From positions 62,001-126,000 of the forward strand of contig UCJA01000011.1 of the NCBI GenBank assembly GCA_900472675.1: 64,000 nt of DNA, written 5' to 3'. Position numbers and translations under genes: made by a program. Positions 9,672 to 19,189 of this stretch are shown here, piece after piece. This DNA comes from Hyphomicrobiales bacterium. Lineage in GTDB: Bacteria > Pseudomonadota > Alphaproteobacteria > Rhizobiales > Rhizobiaceae. The notes under the pieces are model-generated. The model saw only the letters and a program-made list of their open reading frames with translations. It made no database searches and had not been told where the DNA came from. Each line of letters begins with the position of its first letter. Within the stretch, counting starts at the first letter, position 1.

Positions 9672-10694
9672 ATGAAAAAGACGGTTTTGTCCGCCGCGCT
9701 CGGCGCAGCAGTTCTTGGCTTGGCTTCAGCCGCATCGGCGGCGACGCTGGACGACGTGAAGGCAAAGGGGTTCGTAACCTGCGGCGTTAGCGCCGGCATT
9801 CCCGGCTTCTCCAACCCGGACGACAAGGGCGAGTGGACGGGCCTGGACGTCGACTACTGCCGCGGCATTGCTGCTGCCGTGTTCGGCGACGCCAAGAAGG
9901 CGAAGTTCGTTCCGCTCTCGAGCAAGGACCGCTTCCCGGCCCTGCAGTCGGGTGAAGTGGATGTGCTGACGCGCAACACGACCTGGACCATCAGCCGTGA
10001 CACGTCGCTCGGCTTCAACTTCCGCACCGTCAACTACTATGACGGCCAGGGCTTCATCGTGAAGAAGAGCCTGAACGTGAAGTCGGCCATGGAACTGTCC
10101 GGCGCCGCCGTCTGCGTCCAGACCGGCACGACTACCGAGCTCAACCTCGCCGATTACTTCAAGGCCAACAACCTGCAGTACAACCCGGTCGTCTTCGAAA
10201 AGGAAGCCGATGCGACGACGGCCTATGACTCGGGCCGTTGCGACGTCTACACGACCGACCAGTCCGGTCTCTATGCCATCCGCCTGAAGATGAAGAACCC
10301 GGACGAGAATATGGTTCTGCCGGAAGTCATCTCCAAGGAGCCGCTCGGACCAGCCGTTCGCCAGGGCGACGACAAGTGGTTCGACGTGGTGAGCTGGGTT
10401 CACTATGCCATGGTCAACGCCGAGGAATTCGACATCACGTCGAAGAACGTCGACGAGAAGAAGGCCAGCGGCGGTCCGGACATCAAGCGCATGCTCGGTG
10501 CTGAAGACGGTGGCAAGATCGGTACCGACCTCGGCCTGACCAACGAATGGGCCTACAACATCGTGAAGATGGTCGGCAATTACGGCGAAGTGTTCGACCG
10601 CAACGTCGGCCCGGGCTCGCCGCTGAAGATCGAGCGCGGCCTCAACGCGCTGTGGAGCAAGGGCGGCCTGCAGTACGCACCGCCGATCCGCTAA
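9672..10694 (+). CDS. aapJ: General L-amino-acid ABC transporter, periplasmic binding protein
   Basis: 340-residue periplasmic solute-binding protein of the Aap system, which imports a broad range of L-amino acids. Starts with a Sec signal peptide ending SAASAA before TLDDVKAKGF. It has the family 3 solute-binding hallmarks GFSNPDDKGEWTGLDVDYCR and the ligand-contact stretch DVLTRNTTWTISRDTS. The first ATG of the mature-length protein at 9672 follows a purine-rich GGTTGGGAAA; the open frame begins earlier. First gene of aapJQMP. Confidence 0.95.
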   Translation: MKKTVLSAALGAAVLGLASAASAATLDDVKAKGFVTCGVSAGIPGFSNPDDKGEWTGLDVDYCRGIAAAVFGDAKKAKFVPLSSKDRFPALQSGEVDVLTRNTTWTISRDTSLGFNFRTVNYYDGQGFIVKKSLNVKSAMELSGAAVCVQTGTTTELNLADYFKANNLQYNPVVFEKEADATTAYDSGRCDVYTTDQSGLYAIRLKMKNPDENMVLPEVISKEPLGPAVRQGDDKWFDVVSWVHYAMVNAEEFDITSKNVDEKKASGGPDIKRMLGAEDGGKIGTDLGLTNEWAYNIVKMVGNYGEVFDRNVGPGSPLKIERGLNALWSKGGLQYAPPIR

Positions 10695-10716
10695 ACTCCA
10701 CGTTCGCGACACCGAA

Positions 10717-10738
10717 GGAGGCGGGAAAACCCGCCTCC
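10717..10738 (+). terminator. Intercistronic hairpin after aapJ
   Basis: Perfect 9-bp stem GGAGGCGGG / CCCGCCTCC with an AAAA loop between aapJ and aapQ. It lacks a long T-run, so it probably stabilises the aapJ message or causes partial termination, giving more binding protein than permease, as in many ABC operons. Confidence 0.7.
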
Positions 10739-10797
10739 GTTCATAAAAATCCCGAATGGGAAATGTCCGCAAAGGACATACAAGGGGAAAAGTGCTT

Positions 10798-11994
10798 ATG
10801 GCAGGCATGGCGCTCAATTCAGATACGCCGCAAACCAAGACAACCTCGTCGCTGATCAACGACCCGCGGGTGCGCGGGATCTTCTACCAGATCCTGACGG
10901 TGGTCCTCCTCGTGCTGTTCGTCTGGACGGTCGCGCAAAACACCATCCATAATCTCCAGCGGGCCAACATCGCCTCCGGATTCGACTTCCTCAAGGGCCG
11001 CGCCGGTTTCGACATCGGGCAGTCGATGATCGCCTACAGCAGCGATTCGACCTATGGCCGCGCGCTGGTGGTCGGCATCCTCAATACGCTGCAGGTTGCC
11101 ATCATCGGCATCATCACGGCGTCCATCATCGGGTTCATCGTCGGCATCGCCCGACTTTCCAACAACTGGCTGATCGCGAAGCTTGCGCAGATCTACGTGG
11201 AAGTGTTCCGCAACATCCCGCCCCTGCTGGTCATCTTCTTCTGGTACAAGGGCGTTCTGACAATCCTTCCGCAGGCGCGTGATTCGCTGGTGCTGCCGCT
11301 CGGCAGCTTTCTCAACAATCGCGGCCTGTTCGTGCCGAAACCGATCTGGGGCGACGGCACCTGGATGATGCTGGTGGCGCTTCTGGTCGGCATCGTCGCA
11401 ACCGTCATCATCGCGCGATGGGCCAAGCAGCGGCAGATGCGCACCGGCCAGCCCTTCCATACTGTGTGGACGGGCCTGGCGCTGATCATCGGCCTGCCGG
11501 CGGTCACCTTCATCGCACTCGGTTCGCCGATCACCTTCGACTTTCCGATCGCCGGCCGATTCAACCTTTCGGGCGGATCGGTGCTGGGGCCGGAGTTCAT
11601 GTCGCTCTACCTTGCCCTCTCCTTCTATACGGCGGCCTTCATCGCAGAAATCGTGCGTGCCGGCATCCGTTCGGTTGCCAAGGGCCAGACGGAAGCGGCC
11701 AATGCTCTCGGCCTGCGCTCGACCGAAATCACCCGGCTGATCGTGCTGCCGCAGGCACTGCGCATCATCATCCCGCCGCTGACGAGCCAGTATCTCAACC
11801 TGACAAAGAACTCCTCGCTCGCCGTCGCTGTCGGTTTTGCCGACGTGGTGGCCATTGGGGGCACGATGCTCAACCAGACCGGACAGGCCGTCGAAATCGT
11901 GGCGCTGTGGCTGGTGATCTACCTGACGATCTCTGTGAGCACGGCCGTCCTGATGAACTGGTTCAACAGCCGAATGGCGCTGGTGGAGAGATGA
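10798..11994 (+). CDS. aapQ: General L-amino-acid ABC transporter permease AapQ
   Basis: 398-residue inner-membrane permease of the His/Glu/Gln family. Several hydrophobic spans, a long extracytoplasmic insertion in the middle, and the EAA loop [21 protein letters not shown] that contacts the ATPase. Start ATG 10798 lies 10 nt after AAGGGG; GTG 10792 and ATG 10807 are in-frame alternatives. Its stop overlaps the possible first ATG of aapM. Confidence 0.93.
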   Translation: MAGMALNSDTPQTKTTSSLINDPRVRGIFYQILTVVLLVLFVWTVAQNTIHNLQRANIASGFDFLKGRAGFDIGQSMIAYSSDSTYGRALVVGILNTLQVAIIGIITASIIGFIVGIARLSNNWLIAKLAQIYVEVFRNIPPLLVIFFWYKGVLTILPQARDSLVLPLGSFLNNRGLFVPKPIWGDGTWMMLVALLVGIVATVIIARWAKQRQMRTGQPFHTVWTGLALIIGLPAVTFIALGSPITFDFPIAGRFNLSGGSVLGPEFMSLYLALSFYTAAFIAEIVRAGIRSVAKGQTEAANALGLRSTEITRLIVLPQALRIIIPPLTSQYLNLTKNSSLAVAVGFADVVAIGGTMLNQTGQAVEIVALWLVIYLTISVSTAVLMNWFNSRMALVER

Positions 11995-11996
11995 GC

Positions 11997-13154
11997 ATGG
12001 CAAACGGCACCTCTGCATACATCCGCCGGGACATGGTGGCGCCACAACCGGCGCCGCCCGGCGCCACCGGCGTCTCTCACTGGCTGAAAACAAAGCTCTT
12101 CGCCACGCCCAAGGACATTGTCCTCACCATCCTCGCCATCGCGCTTTTGGTCTATATCGTCCCGGGGATGGTCGACTGGCTGTTCATCGATGCGGTCTGG
12201 ACAGGCGACAATCGCGCCGCCTGCGCCACCATCCAACAGGGCGGCGTGCTTCCCGACGGGCAGTCCGGCGCGTGCTGGGCCTTCATCGGCGCGAAATTCC
12301 AGCAGTTCATCTTCGGACGCTATCCGCTGGACGAACGCTGGCGGCCGATGCTGGTGATGGTGCTCTTCGTGATCCTGCTGATCCCGATGCTGCTGCCGAA
12401 GGCACCGTTCAAGGGGTGGAACGCGCTTGCGCTGTTCATCATCCTGCCGGTGATTTCGTTCTTCCTGCTGATCGGCGGCGTGTTCGGGCTGGAACACGTG
12501 GAAACCCCTCTGTGGGGCGGGCTGATGGTGACGCTGATCCTGTCCTTCTTCGGGATCACCGTCTCCCTGCCCTTCGGCATCATCCTTGCGCTCGGGCGTC
12601 GCTCCGAACTGCCCGTGATCAAGACGCTGTGCGTGGCCTTCATCGAGGTGATCCGCGGTATTCCGCTGATCACGGTGCTGTTCATGGCCAGCGTCATGCT
12701 GCCGCTGTTCCTGCCGGACGGCTGGACGTTCGACAAGCTGCTGCGCGCGCTGATCGGCGTATCGATCTTCTCGTCAGCCTATATGGCGGAAGTCATCCGC
12801 GGCGGCCTGCAGGTCATTCCCAAGGGGCAGTTCGAAGGCGCCGATTCGCTCGGGCTTAGCTACTGGCAGAAGATGCGGCTTATCATCCTGCCGCAGGCGA
12901 TCAAGCTGGTCATCCCGGGCATCGTCAACACCTTCATCGGCCTGTTCAAGGACACGTCGCTCGTCTCGATCATCGGGATGTTCGACCTGCTCGGCATCGT
13001 GACCCTCAACCAGTCGGACGCAAACTGGTCGACACCGGTCACACCGGTGACAGGCTATATCTTCGCAGGCTTCATCTTCTGGATGTTCTGCTTCGGCATG
13101 TCGCGCTATTCCGCCTTCATGGAACGGCATCTCGACACCGGCTACAAGCGCTGA
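11997..13154 (+). CDS. aapM: General L-amino-acid ABC transporter permease AapM
   Basis: 385-residue second permease of the Aap system. The N-terminus has [13 protein letters not shown], then several membrane spans with a periplasmic loop holding two Cys, and the EAA loop [21 protein letters not shown] near the C-terminus. ATG at 11997 has GGAG at 8-nt spacing; ATG 11991 overlaps the aapQ stop (ATGA) but is too close to the ribosome site. Confidence 0.93.
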   Translation: MANGTSAYIRRDMVAPQPAPPGATGVSHWLKTKLFATPKDIVLTILAIALLVYIVPGMVDWLFIDAVWTGDNRAACATIQQGGVLPDGQSGACWAFIGAKFQQFIFGRYPLDERWRPMLVMVLFVILLIPMLLPKAPFKGWNALALFIILPVISFFLLIGGVFGLEHVETPLWGGLMVTLILSFFGITVSLPFGIILALGRRSELPVIKTLCVAFIEVIRGIPLITVLFMASVMLPLFLPDGWTFDKLLRALIGVSIFSSAYMAEVIRGGLQVIPKGQFEGADSLGLSYWQKMRLIILPQAIKLVIPGIVNTFIGLFKDTSLVSIIGMFDLLGIVTLNQSDANWSTPVTPVTGYIFAGFIFWMFCFGMSRYSAFMERHLDTGYKR

Positions 13155-13183
13155 GCGCGTGAAAGAAACACAAGGGGAAAAAC

Positions 13184-13957
13184 ATGGCTGACGCCCAACC
13201 CAAAAAAATGACCGTCTCCGCCACGGACGTTGCCGTTGAAATCATCGGCATGAACAAGTGGTACGGCGATTTCCACGTGCTGCGCGACATCAACCTCAAG
13301 GTGATGAAGGGCGAACGCATCGTCATTGCCGGGCCTTCCGGTTCCGGCAAATCCACGATGATCCGCTGCATCAACCGGCTCGAGGAAAACCAGTCCGGGA
13401 CAATCCTGGTCGACGGAATCCAGCTCACGAACGATCTGAAGAAGATCGACGAGGTGCGCCGCGAAGTCGGCATGGTGTTCCAGCACTTCAACCTCTTCCC
13501 GCATCTCACCATTCTGGAAAACTGCACGCTTGCGCCGATCTGGGTGCGCAAGATGCCGAAGAAGGAAGCCGAAGAGATCGCCATGCACTACCTGACGCGG
13601 GTGAAGATCCCCGAGCAGGCCCATAAGTATCCGGGCCAGCTGTCCGGTGGCCAGCAGCAGCGCGTGGCGATCGCCCGTTCGCTCTGCATGAAGCCGAAGA
13701 TCATGCTGTTCGACGAGCCGACCTCGGCGCTCGATCCGGAAATGGTGAAGGAGGTGCTCGACACCATGGTGAGCCTTGCCGAAGAAGGCATGACTATGCT
13801 GTGCGTGACCCACGAAATGGGATTTGCGCGCCAGGTGGCGCACCGGGTAATCTTCATGGACCAGGGGCAGATCGTGGAGCAGAACTCGCCGGCCGAGTTC
13901 TTCGACAACCCGCAGCACGAGCGGACCAGGCTGTTTCTCAGCCAGATCCTGCACTAG
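13184..13957 (+). CDS. aapP: General L-amino-acid ABC transporter ATP-binding protein
   Basis: 257-residue ATPase that powers AapQM. Walker [10 protein letters not shown] near residue 50, Q-loop [10 protein letters not shown], signature [13 protein letters not shown], Walker [13 protein letters not shown] and H-loop VTHEMGFA are all intact. Preceded by an AAGGGG ribosome site. Last gene of the operon, followed 29 bp on by a strong terminator. Confidence 0.96.
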   Translation: MADAQPKKMTVSATDVAVEIIGMNKWYGDFHVLRDINLKVMKGERIVIAGPSGSGKSTMIRCINRLEENQSGTILVDGIQLTNDLKKIDEVRREVGMVFQHFNLFPHLTILENCTLAPIWVRKMPKKEAEEIAMHYLTRVKIPEQAHKYPGQLSGGQQQRVAIARSLCMKPKIMLFDEPTSALDPEMVKEVLDTMVSLAEEGMTMLCVTHEMGFARQVAHRVIFMDQGQIVEQNSPAEFFDNPQHERTRLFLSQILH

Positions 13958-13985
13958 CCGGCTGGGACGCTTCCAACCGACCAGC

Positions 13986-14013
13986 AAAAAGGGCGCGAGA
14001 TGCGCCCTTTTTT
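13986..14013. terminator. Bidirectional terminator after aapP
   Basis: Stem AAAAAGGGCGC / GCGCCCTTTTT with a 5-nt loop, with A-run and T-run on the two sides. It ends aapJQMP on the plus strand and the exported-protein gene at 14018 on the minus strand. Confidence 0.9.
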
Positions 14014-14017
14014 ATGC

Positions 14018-14674
14018 CTACCACCGATAATTATAGCGAGCGTTGACGCTTGCTACGGGTTGCGACGCGTCGGAACTACGATCCAGCGAGCCGGCGAGCG
14101 TGATGTGTTCGCCAAGCTTCTGTTCTAGCCCGAGGCCTGCGCCAACCACCTTGAAACTATCGCCGCCGGATGCCCGCACGACGAAGGCGGTGCCGGTCGC
14201 CGACCTCGACAGCTTGACGGACTGCGTCACGTCGACCCCGGACCAGTGCTGGGCGCGGCTGTCGTAGCGAAGCGCGTAGCTGCTCTCTCGCTCCACATCC
14301 ACCACCGGGGTGGCAATGCGCTTTTCATAATAGTTCACGCTGACGGCGGCGCTGCGGGAATTTCCGTCCACCTCGAGACCAACGCCACGGTGCATCTGGT
14401 AGGCCGGCCGCTTGATCGCCTGTGCGGTAATGCCAGACCAGAACTTGACCGGCGTGTTGACGACAGCGCCCTCCTTGGAGGTATCCAGACCGACATCGAA
14501 GCCGGCCTCCGGCTGCAGTTCCGTCGGCAGCTTCATCCCGAGCTTCACGGAATAACTCGTGTCGGAATTCTTGGCGGGCTGCCAGATCAATGGCCTATCG
14601 GCAGCCAGGGCGCCGGAGGGCAGAATGCCCGCGACGATGGCGAGGCACAGGCCCGCCAAAGATAGTTTGGTCAT
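14018..14674 (-). CDS. Exported hypothetical protein, possible outer-membrane barrel
   Basis: 218 residues with a clear Sec signal peptide (cleavage near GALAAD). The mature part alternates polar and hydrophobic residues in short strands, and the protein ends in ARYNYRW. An aromatic C-terminal residue and amphipathic strands suit an outer-membrane β-barrel or a periplasmic β protein. I do not recognise a named family. Monocistronic; shares the terminator at 13986. Confidence 0.7.
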   Translation of the reverse strand: MTKLSLAGLCLAIVAGILPSGALAADRPLIWQPAKNSDTSYSVKLGMKLPTELQPEAGFDVGLDTSKEGAVVNTPVKFWSGITAQAIKRPAYQMHRGVGLEVDGNSRSAAVSVNYYEKRIATPVVDVERESSYALRYDSRAQHWSGVDVTQSVKLSRSATGTAFVVRASGGDSFKVVGAGLGLEQKLGEHITLAGSLDRSSDASQPVASVNARYNYRW

Positions 14675-15034
14675 GTCAAATCCCCGCTCGAAAGTTCGGT
14701 CACTGGATCCGGAGTGGAGACATGCGCTAACGCACTTTCCCGTCAGGGCCCGGCATGGATGCTGCCTCCCGAGTTTCCCTCAACGACATCAGCCCGCCCC
14801 CTGCGCGCCGTGCCGCTGCCTATCGCAGTCGTTCGATGGGTGAGCTTTGACCGCGAAGTGTGGCTTATCGGAATCAAAAGTGTGGCGAGACCGCGGTAGA
14901 TGCCCCGCTCACGGAGTTGCTACCGGTCGCATGGCGTGCGGAACGAAATGGCCGGGCCACCGGTTGACGGGCTTCAGGCCGGGGCCTGGCCCGCCGGCCG
15001 AAGGGTGCGACACACGGGGCCATGGAGACACGCG
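14675..15034. other. Intergenic region, no gene seen
   Basis: 360 bp between two divergent genes for small exported proteins. Short open frames cross it, but none has a ribosome site or natural-looking composition. It presumably holds promoters for both flanking genes. Confidence 0.4.
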
Positions 15035-15343
15035 ATGAAGATCAAGCTCGCCTTGGGCCTTACGCTTAGCCTTGCCTGCATTTCAGCGGCAGAATCACCG
15101 TCCAACTACCGGAGTTTTGGCGGCCAATCGGTCGAGGACGATCCGGTGCTTCTGAGCGTCTACTCGCGCGCGGTCGATACATGCGCCTGGGAGGCACAAA
15201 CGCCACCACGGGGAACGCCACGCACCGACAGCCTCCACTACAACGCTGCCCTGCGCGCCTGTCTCTACCGGCAGGGCTTCCTCGACCGCGGCATCCATGC
15301 CTATCCCGCGACGCAGATCTTCGACCACTTCCTGGACCGCTAG
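15035..15343 (+). CDS. Small exported hypothetical protein
   Basis: 102 residues starting with a Sec-type signal (MKIKLALGLTLSLACISA). The mature part is short, with two Cys (VDTCAWE and RACLYRQGF) that could form a disulfide, and a conserved-looking C-terminus. GGAG lies 7 nt before the ATG at 15035; the longer open frame is unlikely. No family recognised. Resembles small periplasmic proteins common in rhizobia. Confidence 0.7.
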   Translation: MKIKLALGLTLSLACISAAESPSNYRSFGGQSVEDDPVLLSVYSRAVDTCAWEAQTPPRGTPRTDSLHYNAALRACLYRQGFLDRGIHAYPATQIFDHFLDR

Positions 15344-15413
15344 CTGCCGCCGGACGGAGCCTGGAACTCCGCTTCAGGATTGCGGTTAGACGGTCACCAC
15401 GCGGGAGACCAAA

Positions 15414-15926
15414 ATGCCTGACAATCACGCAAGAGATGTTCTGGTAACGGGACTGAAGAACGCTCATGCCATGGAGAACCAGGCGCTTTCGATACTCAAA
15501 CCGCAGTTGAGCCGGATCGAACACTACCCGGAGATTGCCGCCAAGCTGGATCTGCATATCCGCGAGACGAGAGTGCAGATCCGCCGTCTCGAGGAGGTCC
15601 TGGACAATCTCGCCGAAGACCGCTCGGCGCTGAAAGATATGGCACTGTCGCAGACCGGCACGATGGCAGTTCTCAGCCATACCATGGCCGGGGATGAAAT
15701 CCTGAAGAACACTTTCGCCAACTTCGCCTTCGAACATTTCGAGATCGCCGCCTACCGATCGCTGATCACCGTGGCCGAATATGCGGGACTGCCGGCTCTG
15801 GTGACGCCGCTCAAGGCAAACCTTGAGGAGGAAGTTGCCATGGCGCAGTGGCTGGATGACAACCTCGGTAGCATCACAACCAAATACCTCGCGTTGCGAG
15901 ACAGCGGCGCCACTGCCAAGGTCTGA
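15414..15926 (+). CDS. DUF892 (YciE/YciF-like) ferritin-like protein
   Basis: 170-residue all-helical protein of the DUF892 family, a ferritin-like four-helix fold linked to stress responses. It contains LKNAHAMENQALSILKPQL at the N-terminus and EHFEIAAYRSLITVAEYAG plus NLEEEVAMAQWL in the C-terminal half, matching the family's acidic/His metal-site helices. GGGAGA precedes the ATG. No known enzymatic reaction. Confidence 0.85.
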   Translation: MPDNHARDVLVTGLKNAHAMENQALSILKPQLSRIEHYPEIAAKLDLHIRETRVQIRRLEEVLDNLAEDRSALKDMALSQTGTMAVLSHTMAGDEILKNTFANFAFEHFEIAAYRSLITVAEYAGLPALVTPLKANLEEEVAMAQWLDDNLGSITTKYLALRDSGATAKV

Positions 15927-16183
15927 TGATCCACCAGCGGTCTGCAGCTGGGATGACGCAAGGCAGCAGCAATAGCTGGCCCTCCCGACGTCTTTGTTCT
16001 CAAGAGAGAACCAGCGCAGAACCAGGCATCACGGTAGATATACCCATTATGAGGATAACTAAATTAGCTTCACTCGATATTAAGCTTGTGCATTGATCTT
16101 GTTCAACAATCGAAACCATTGCTGCAGCTGTCTTATGGCCTCTGGGCTGGAGATGCTCTTGCACTCCACTCGAAAGGCGTTCC

Positions 16184-17134
16184 ATGGCAAACAAGACAAG
16201 CTTGCAGGCGCGTTTCGCCGCAGACCGAAGCGGCAATTTCGCCGTCATGACGACATTGCTTGCGGTGCCTTTGTTTGTGGCAGCCGGATGTGTACTGGAT
16301 TACAGCACGGCGTCACTCGAGCGTAACAACATGCAGGGCATTGCCGATAGTGCCGCCTTGGCGGGCGGTCGGGTGTTTGACGGAACGAACACTGCCGCTG
16401 CAAAGGCCGCAGCCAAGACCTTCCTGGATGGCTACTCGAGCAGGATGCCGCCCGGCGTCTCCTATGACATCATCATGAACGGTCAGTCGATCCAGGTTTC
16501 GCTTCAGGCGAGCGTCGCGACATCGCTGATGCAGGTCGCCGGGATCAGCACCATCCCGGTCGGTGTCTCATCGCACGCCCTCACACCTTACAAACCCCAG
16601 TCAATCAAGTTCACCCCCACCCAGGCCCAGGGATACTACTACAAGAAGGTCTCGATCATCGTTGTGCGGCCCAACAGCACAAAGGAAGAGGTGGTCGGCA
16701 CCGTCACCTATCAGCCGACCACACACAGCGACAACGGACAGGGCACGATGACGGTCCTGCCCTCCTCGACCCTCAACCTCGGCAAGTACTCAAAACTGGT
16801 GCTGCAGATGGACATCAAGAACGACGGCTGCGGGATCGGCTTTAAAGCCGCGGTGACCGGCAGCACGGTGTCGTGCCAGGCCAACGGCGTAGCGGCGTCA
16901 AACAGGTTCAACCTGACCCTTCGTACCGACAACCCGGACACTTCCCAATATCTCTTTGTCAATAAAGTACAGCTGCCCAAGGGCGTCATGAGCCCATTGG
17001 AAGAGATCCTGGAGTGCGACAGGACGCTCAACCATGCCTGGGAGGATGGCGGCGGGTGGGAACGGCAGGACTTCTTCTATACGGCCGCATCAGTCTGTGC
17101 ACCCGACGGCCAGTTCGTGAGGCTGACCAAGTAG
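16184..17134 (+). CDS. Tad-domain pilus-assembly-like protein (TadG/TadE type)
   Basis: 316 residues. The N-terminus has the Tad motif: a short basic lead, then RSGNFAVMTTLLAVPLFVAAG as a single membrane helix and YSTASLERNNMQGIADSAALAGG. The rest is predicted extracytoplasmic, mostly β, with several Cys in the last third. Such proteins belong to Flp/Tad pilus systems, but no tad operon is present here, so this is an orphan copy. AAAGG lies six bases before ATG 16184. The 257 bp upstream is A/T-rich with no gene. Confidence 0.8.
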   Translation: MANKTSLQARFAADRSGNFAVMTTLLAVPLFVAAGCVLDYSTASLERNNMQGIADSAALAGGRVFDGTNTAAAKAAAKTFLDGYSSRMPPGVSYDIIMNGQSIQVSLQASVATSLMQVAGISTIPVGVSSHALTPYKPQSIKFTPTQAQGYYYKKVSIIVVRPNSTKEEVVGTVTYQPTTHSDNGQGTMTVLPSSTLNLGKYSKLVLQMDIKNDGCGIGFKAAVTGSTVSCQANGVAASNRFNLTLRTDNPDTSQYLFVNKVQLPKGVMSPLEEILECDRTLNHAWEDGGGWERQDFFYTAASVCAPDGQFVRLTK

Positions 17135-17197
17135 CGCAAGCAGGCTGCGTCCGGTCCGGCGCATATGGCGCTGCTGCTTGGGGAAGGACGAAGCGGT

Positions 17198-17221
17198 TGA
17201 TTGCGTGGTCTTGATTTGTCC
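17198..17221 (+). repeat. Left terminal inverted repeat of the transposon
   Basis: Begins TGATTGCGTGG and ends TTGATTTGTCC. Pairs with 25308-25331 in inverted orientation. It includes the first putative transposase-binding site (about 17203-17223). Confidence 0.65.
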
Positions 17222-17289
17222 ATTTATGAATTCGAACCGTTGAAAAATCTAGGCAATTTTCAAGGCTTCCAAAAAGATGCGGGAATCTA

Positions 17290-17309
17290 GCGGTATTTGA
17301 TTTGGGCAT
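17290..17309 (+). repeat. Internal end repeat L2 (putative transposase site)
   Basis: GCGGTATTTGATTTGGGCAT. Differs at only two positions from the inverted copy at 25263-25282. A third, more divergent copy (L3) directly follows at about 17309-17326 with TGAATTGGCAT. Confidence 0.75.
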
Positions 17310-17327
17310 ATTTAGTGAATTGGCATG

Positions 17328-17349
17328 AAAAAACCCGCCGCAGCGGGTT
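17328..17349 (-). terminator. Terminator of the transposition operon
   Basis: Stem ACCCGC / GCGGGT with a 4-nt loop, followed on the minus strand by six T. It lies 25 bp after the tniQ stop and within the left end of the element. Confidence 0.8.
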
Positions 17350-17374
17350 CTGATTTCAGGAAGTCAATGTGTTA

Positions 17375-19189
17375 TCAAAGCATGATGCCCGCCCAGGCGA
17401 GCGCTGATTTTCTGTAGAAGCGGGCGATGAAGCCCTCAGGTTCGAAGATCGGAAAGACGCCGAGTTTTTCGAGATCGGCCTTGATCGCCGCCCTGTAGCC
17501 GTTCCTGGATTTCGCGATCCCCGACAGCGAGACATGGGTTGCCTCGAACTCCGAAACGGATCGGCGTTCGACAAGCTTCACGGTTCTCCCGGTTTCACGG
17601 CGGACGTTTCGCACACACAGATAGCCGCGCTCGATCAGTTCGGAAACCGTCGCGGTGGTCGTTCCGAGAACCCTCTCCACCTCCTTGATCCGCATCCACT
17701 TGTCGTCACCTCCAGCCTCGGGCCTGAGATCAAGGTTCAGCCCGCCCGGCTTGACGCGTACTCGACAAAAGACAGGCTCGTCGCCTGCCAACAGGTGTGC
17801 TTCAAGCGTGCCGGCGAGGATCATGGACACCAGCTTGTAGAATGGTCGCTTCCATGATCGTGCTGTTGGCAGCGAGACGAGACCATCGTCAGCCACCGCC
17901 GGGATCGTCACGTCTGCCAGTCGCCGATCGAGCTCAAGCACGGTCGCTTTGTGAATGCGAGAGTAGGTCCGCGTGTCGTCGGAACGTTTCTCGACAGCCT
18001 CGATGATCCCCGCATCGATGAGGTCACACATTCTCTGCTCGTTCAGCCCCAGAGCTTTGCCAGCTTCCATGCTTGTGAGTGTTTTCGACGCAGCCTCCAG
18101 AATAGGTCTGGCGGCGGACGCATCGAAGTAGGTTCGCGCATCTGGAAGGCCGGAACGAAAGCCCGGCAGTTCCGCCATCAAGGTCCTGATTCTTTCCTTA
18201 TGCAGGCCAAACTCCGCACGAGCGGAATTGACGCAATACAGGTGACGAGACGTGACAGGTTTGAGGATGGTCTGGCCAGGACCAAACGGCATGTTGCGCG
18301 CGAGAATGTCCTGCACAAGGTCCACGACTGGCTGGTAGGAATCCTTCGAGATATTGCGGCGCAGCCAACGGATCATCGGTCCCAATACCCCTCCCGCGTA
18401 TTTGGTTTTCGGTTGTTCGCGATCAATTACCGCCGCGATCACCTTGCGGATTGAACTTTCGCCCTCGTCCGCGAGCATGAACCCCCGTTCGCTGGGATTC
18501 GTTTCCGCGGGCATGCAGTCTTCAAGGTCGTGGAGAAGCAGAAACTCACCGAGATAACGTGAAAACTCCGCCGCCACATGGGCCTCGACTCCATCAAGGA
18601 ACGATGTCCTGCTGGACCCGAAGACACGGTCGACCAGATAGCGATCGAGCATCGGCTGTGACCTTGGGACCGCTACCGAAGCCTCTGCTTGAATGGATTC
18701 CATGCTATTCTCGACGAACCGCGGGAAATCCTGCGGATCGTCATCGGCCGACACCGCCACCTCCGTAAGATTTCGATCATGAACATGGCACCCTTCAATG
18801 CCGCGTACCGCCCACCACGCACGATGGTAGGCACGCGACACAATCCGACCCGTTCCTCGTTCGCGGTCGTCCAGAACGCAGTCAGGGCAAAACCGGATCA
18901 AGCGCCCCGGACGCATATCCTTGTTGAATGTCGCCCTGCCGAGCCGCCACGTCTGTCCGGCACCTCCAGCTTCGGAGGCAAGCGTACCGAGACTGTCTGC
19001 GAGAATGCCCGACCATTCGCTGACAAGGGACAAGGCGGCCGGCTCGCCCCGTGCGATCGCGCTGGCGGTCGTTTCCGTATGCGCAAGGAACTTTCGCAGT
19101 GACGGAAATCCGTTTGCCGCGGCGAGCCGTGCTACGAGTCCGATCGGCGCCTCTTCCGCATGGTATTCAAGTGTAACAGCGAGTGCCAT
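17375..19189 (-). CDS. tniQ: TniQ/TnsD-like target-selection protein
   Basis: 604 residues. The N-terminal ~150 residues are a TniQ domain with a zinc motif (RFCPDCVLDD and, some 30 residues on, GCHVHDRNL). The C-terminal half holds at least four helix-turn-helix-like segments (for example TSMEAGKALGLNEQRMCDLI and MRIKEVERVLGTTTATVSEL). That length and HTH content resemble TnsD proteins, which bind a fixed attachment site and recruit the TnsC ATPase. ATG 19189 overlaps the tniB stop by one base and has GGAG seven bases upstream; the frame extends upstream inside tniB. Probably the factor that chose the tRNA-Arg site. Confidence 0.85.
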   Translation of the reverse strand: MALAVTLEYHAEEAPIGLVARLAAANGFPSLRKFLAHTETTASAIARGEPAALSLVSEWSGILADSLGTLASEAGGAGQTWRLGRATFNKDMRPGRLIRFCPDCVLDDRERGTGRIVSRAYHRAWWAVRGIEGCHVHDRNLTEVAVSADDDPQDFPRFVENSMESIQAEASVAVPRSQPMLDRYLVDRVFGSSRTSFLDGVEAHVAAEFSRYLGEFLLLHDLEDCMPAETNPSERGFMLADEGESSIRKVIAAVIDREQPKTKYAGGVLGPMIRWLRRNISKDSYQPVVDLVQDILARNMPFGPGQTILKPVTSRHLYCVNSARAEFGLHKERIRTLMAELPGFRSGLPDARTYFDASAARPILEAASKTLTSMEAGKALGLNEQRMCDLIDAGIIEAVEKRSDDTRTYSRIHKATVLELDRRLADVTIPAVADDGLVSLPTARSWKRPFYKLVSMILAGTLEAHLLAGDEPVFCRVRVKPGGLNLDLRPEAGGDDKWMRIKEVERVLGTTTATVSELIERGYLCVRNVRRETGRTVKLVERRSVSEFEATHVSLSGIAKSRNGYRAAIKADLEKLGVFPIFEPEGFIARFYRKSALAWAGIML

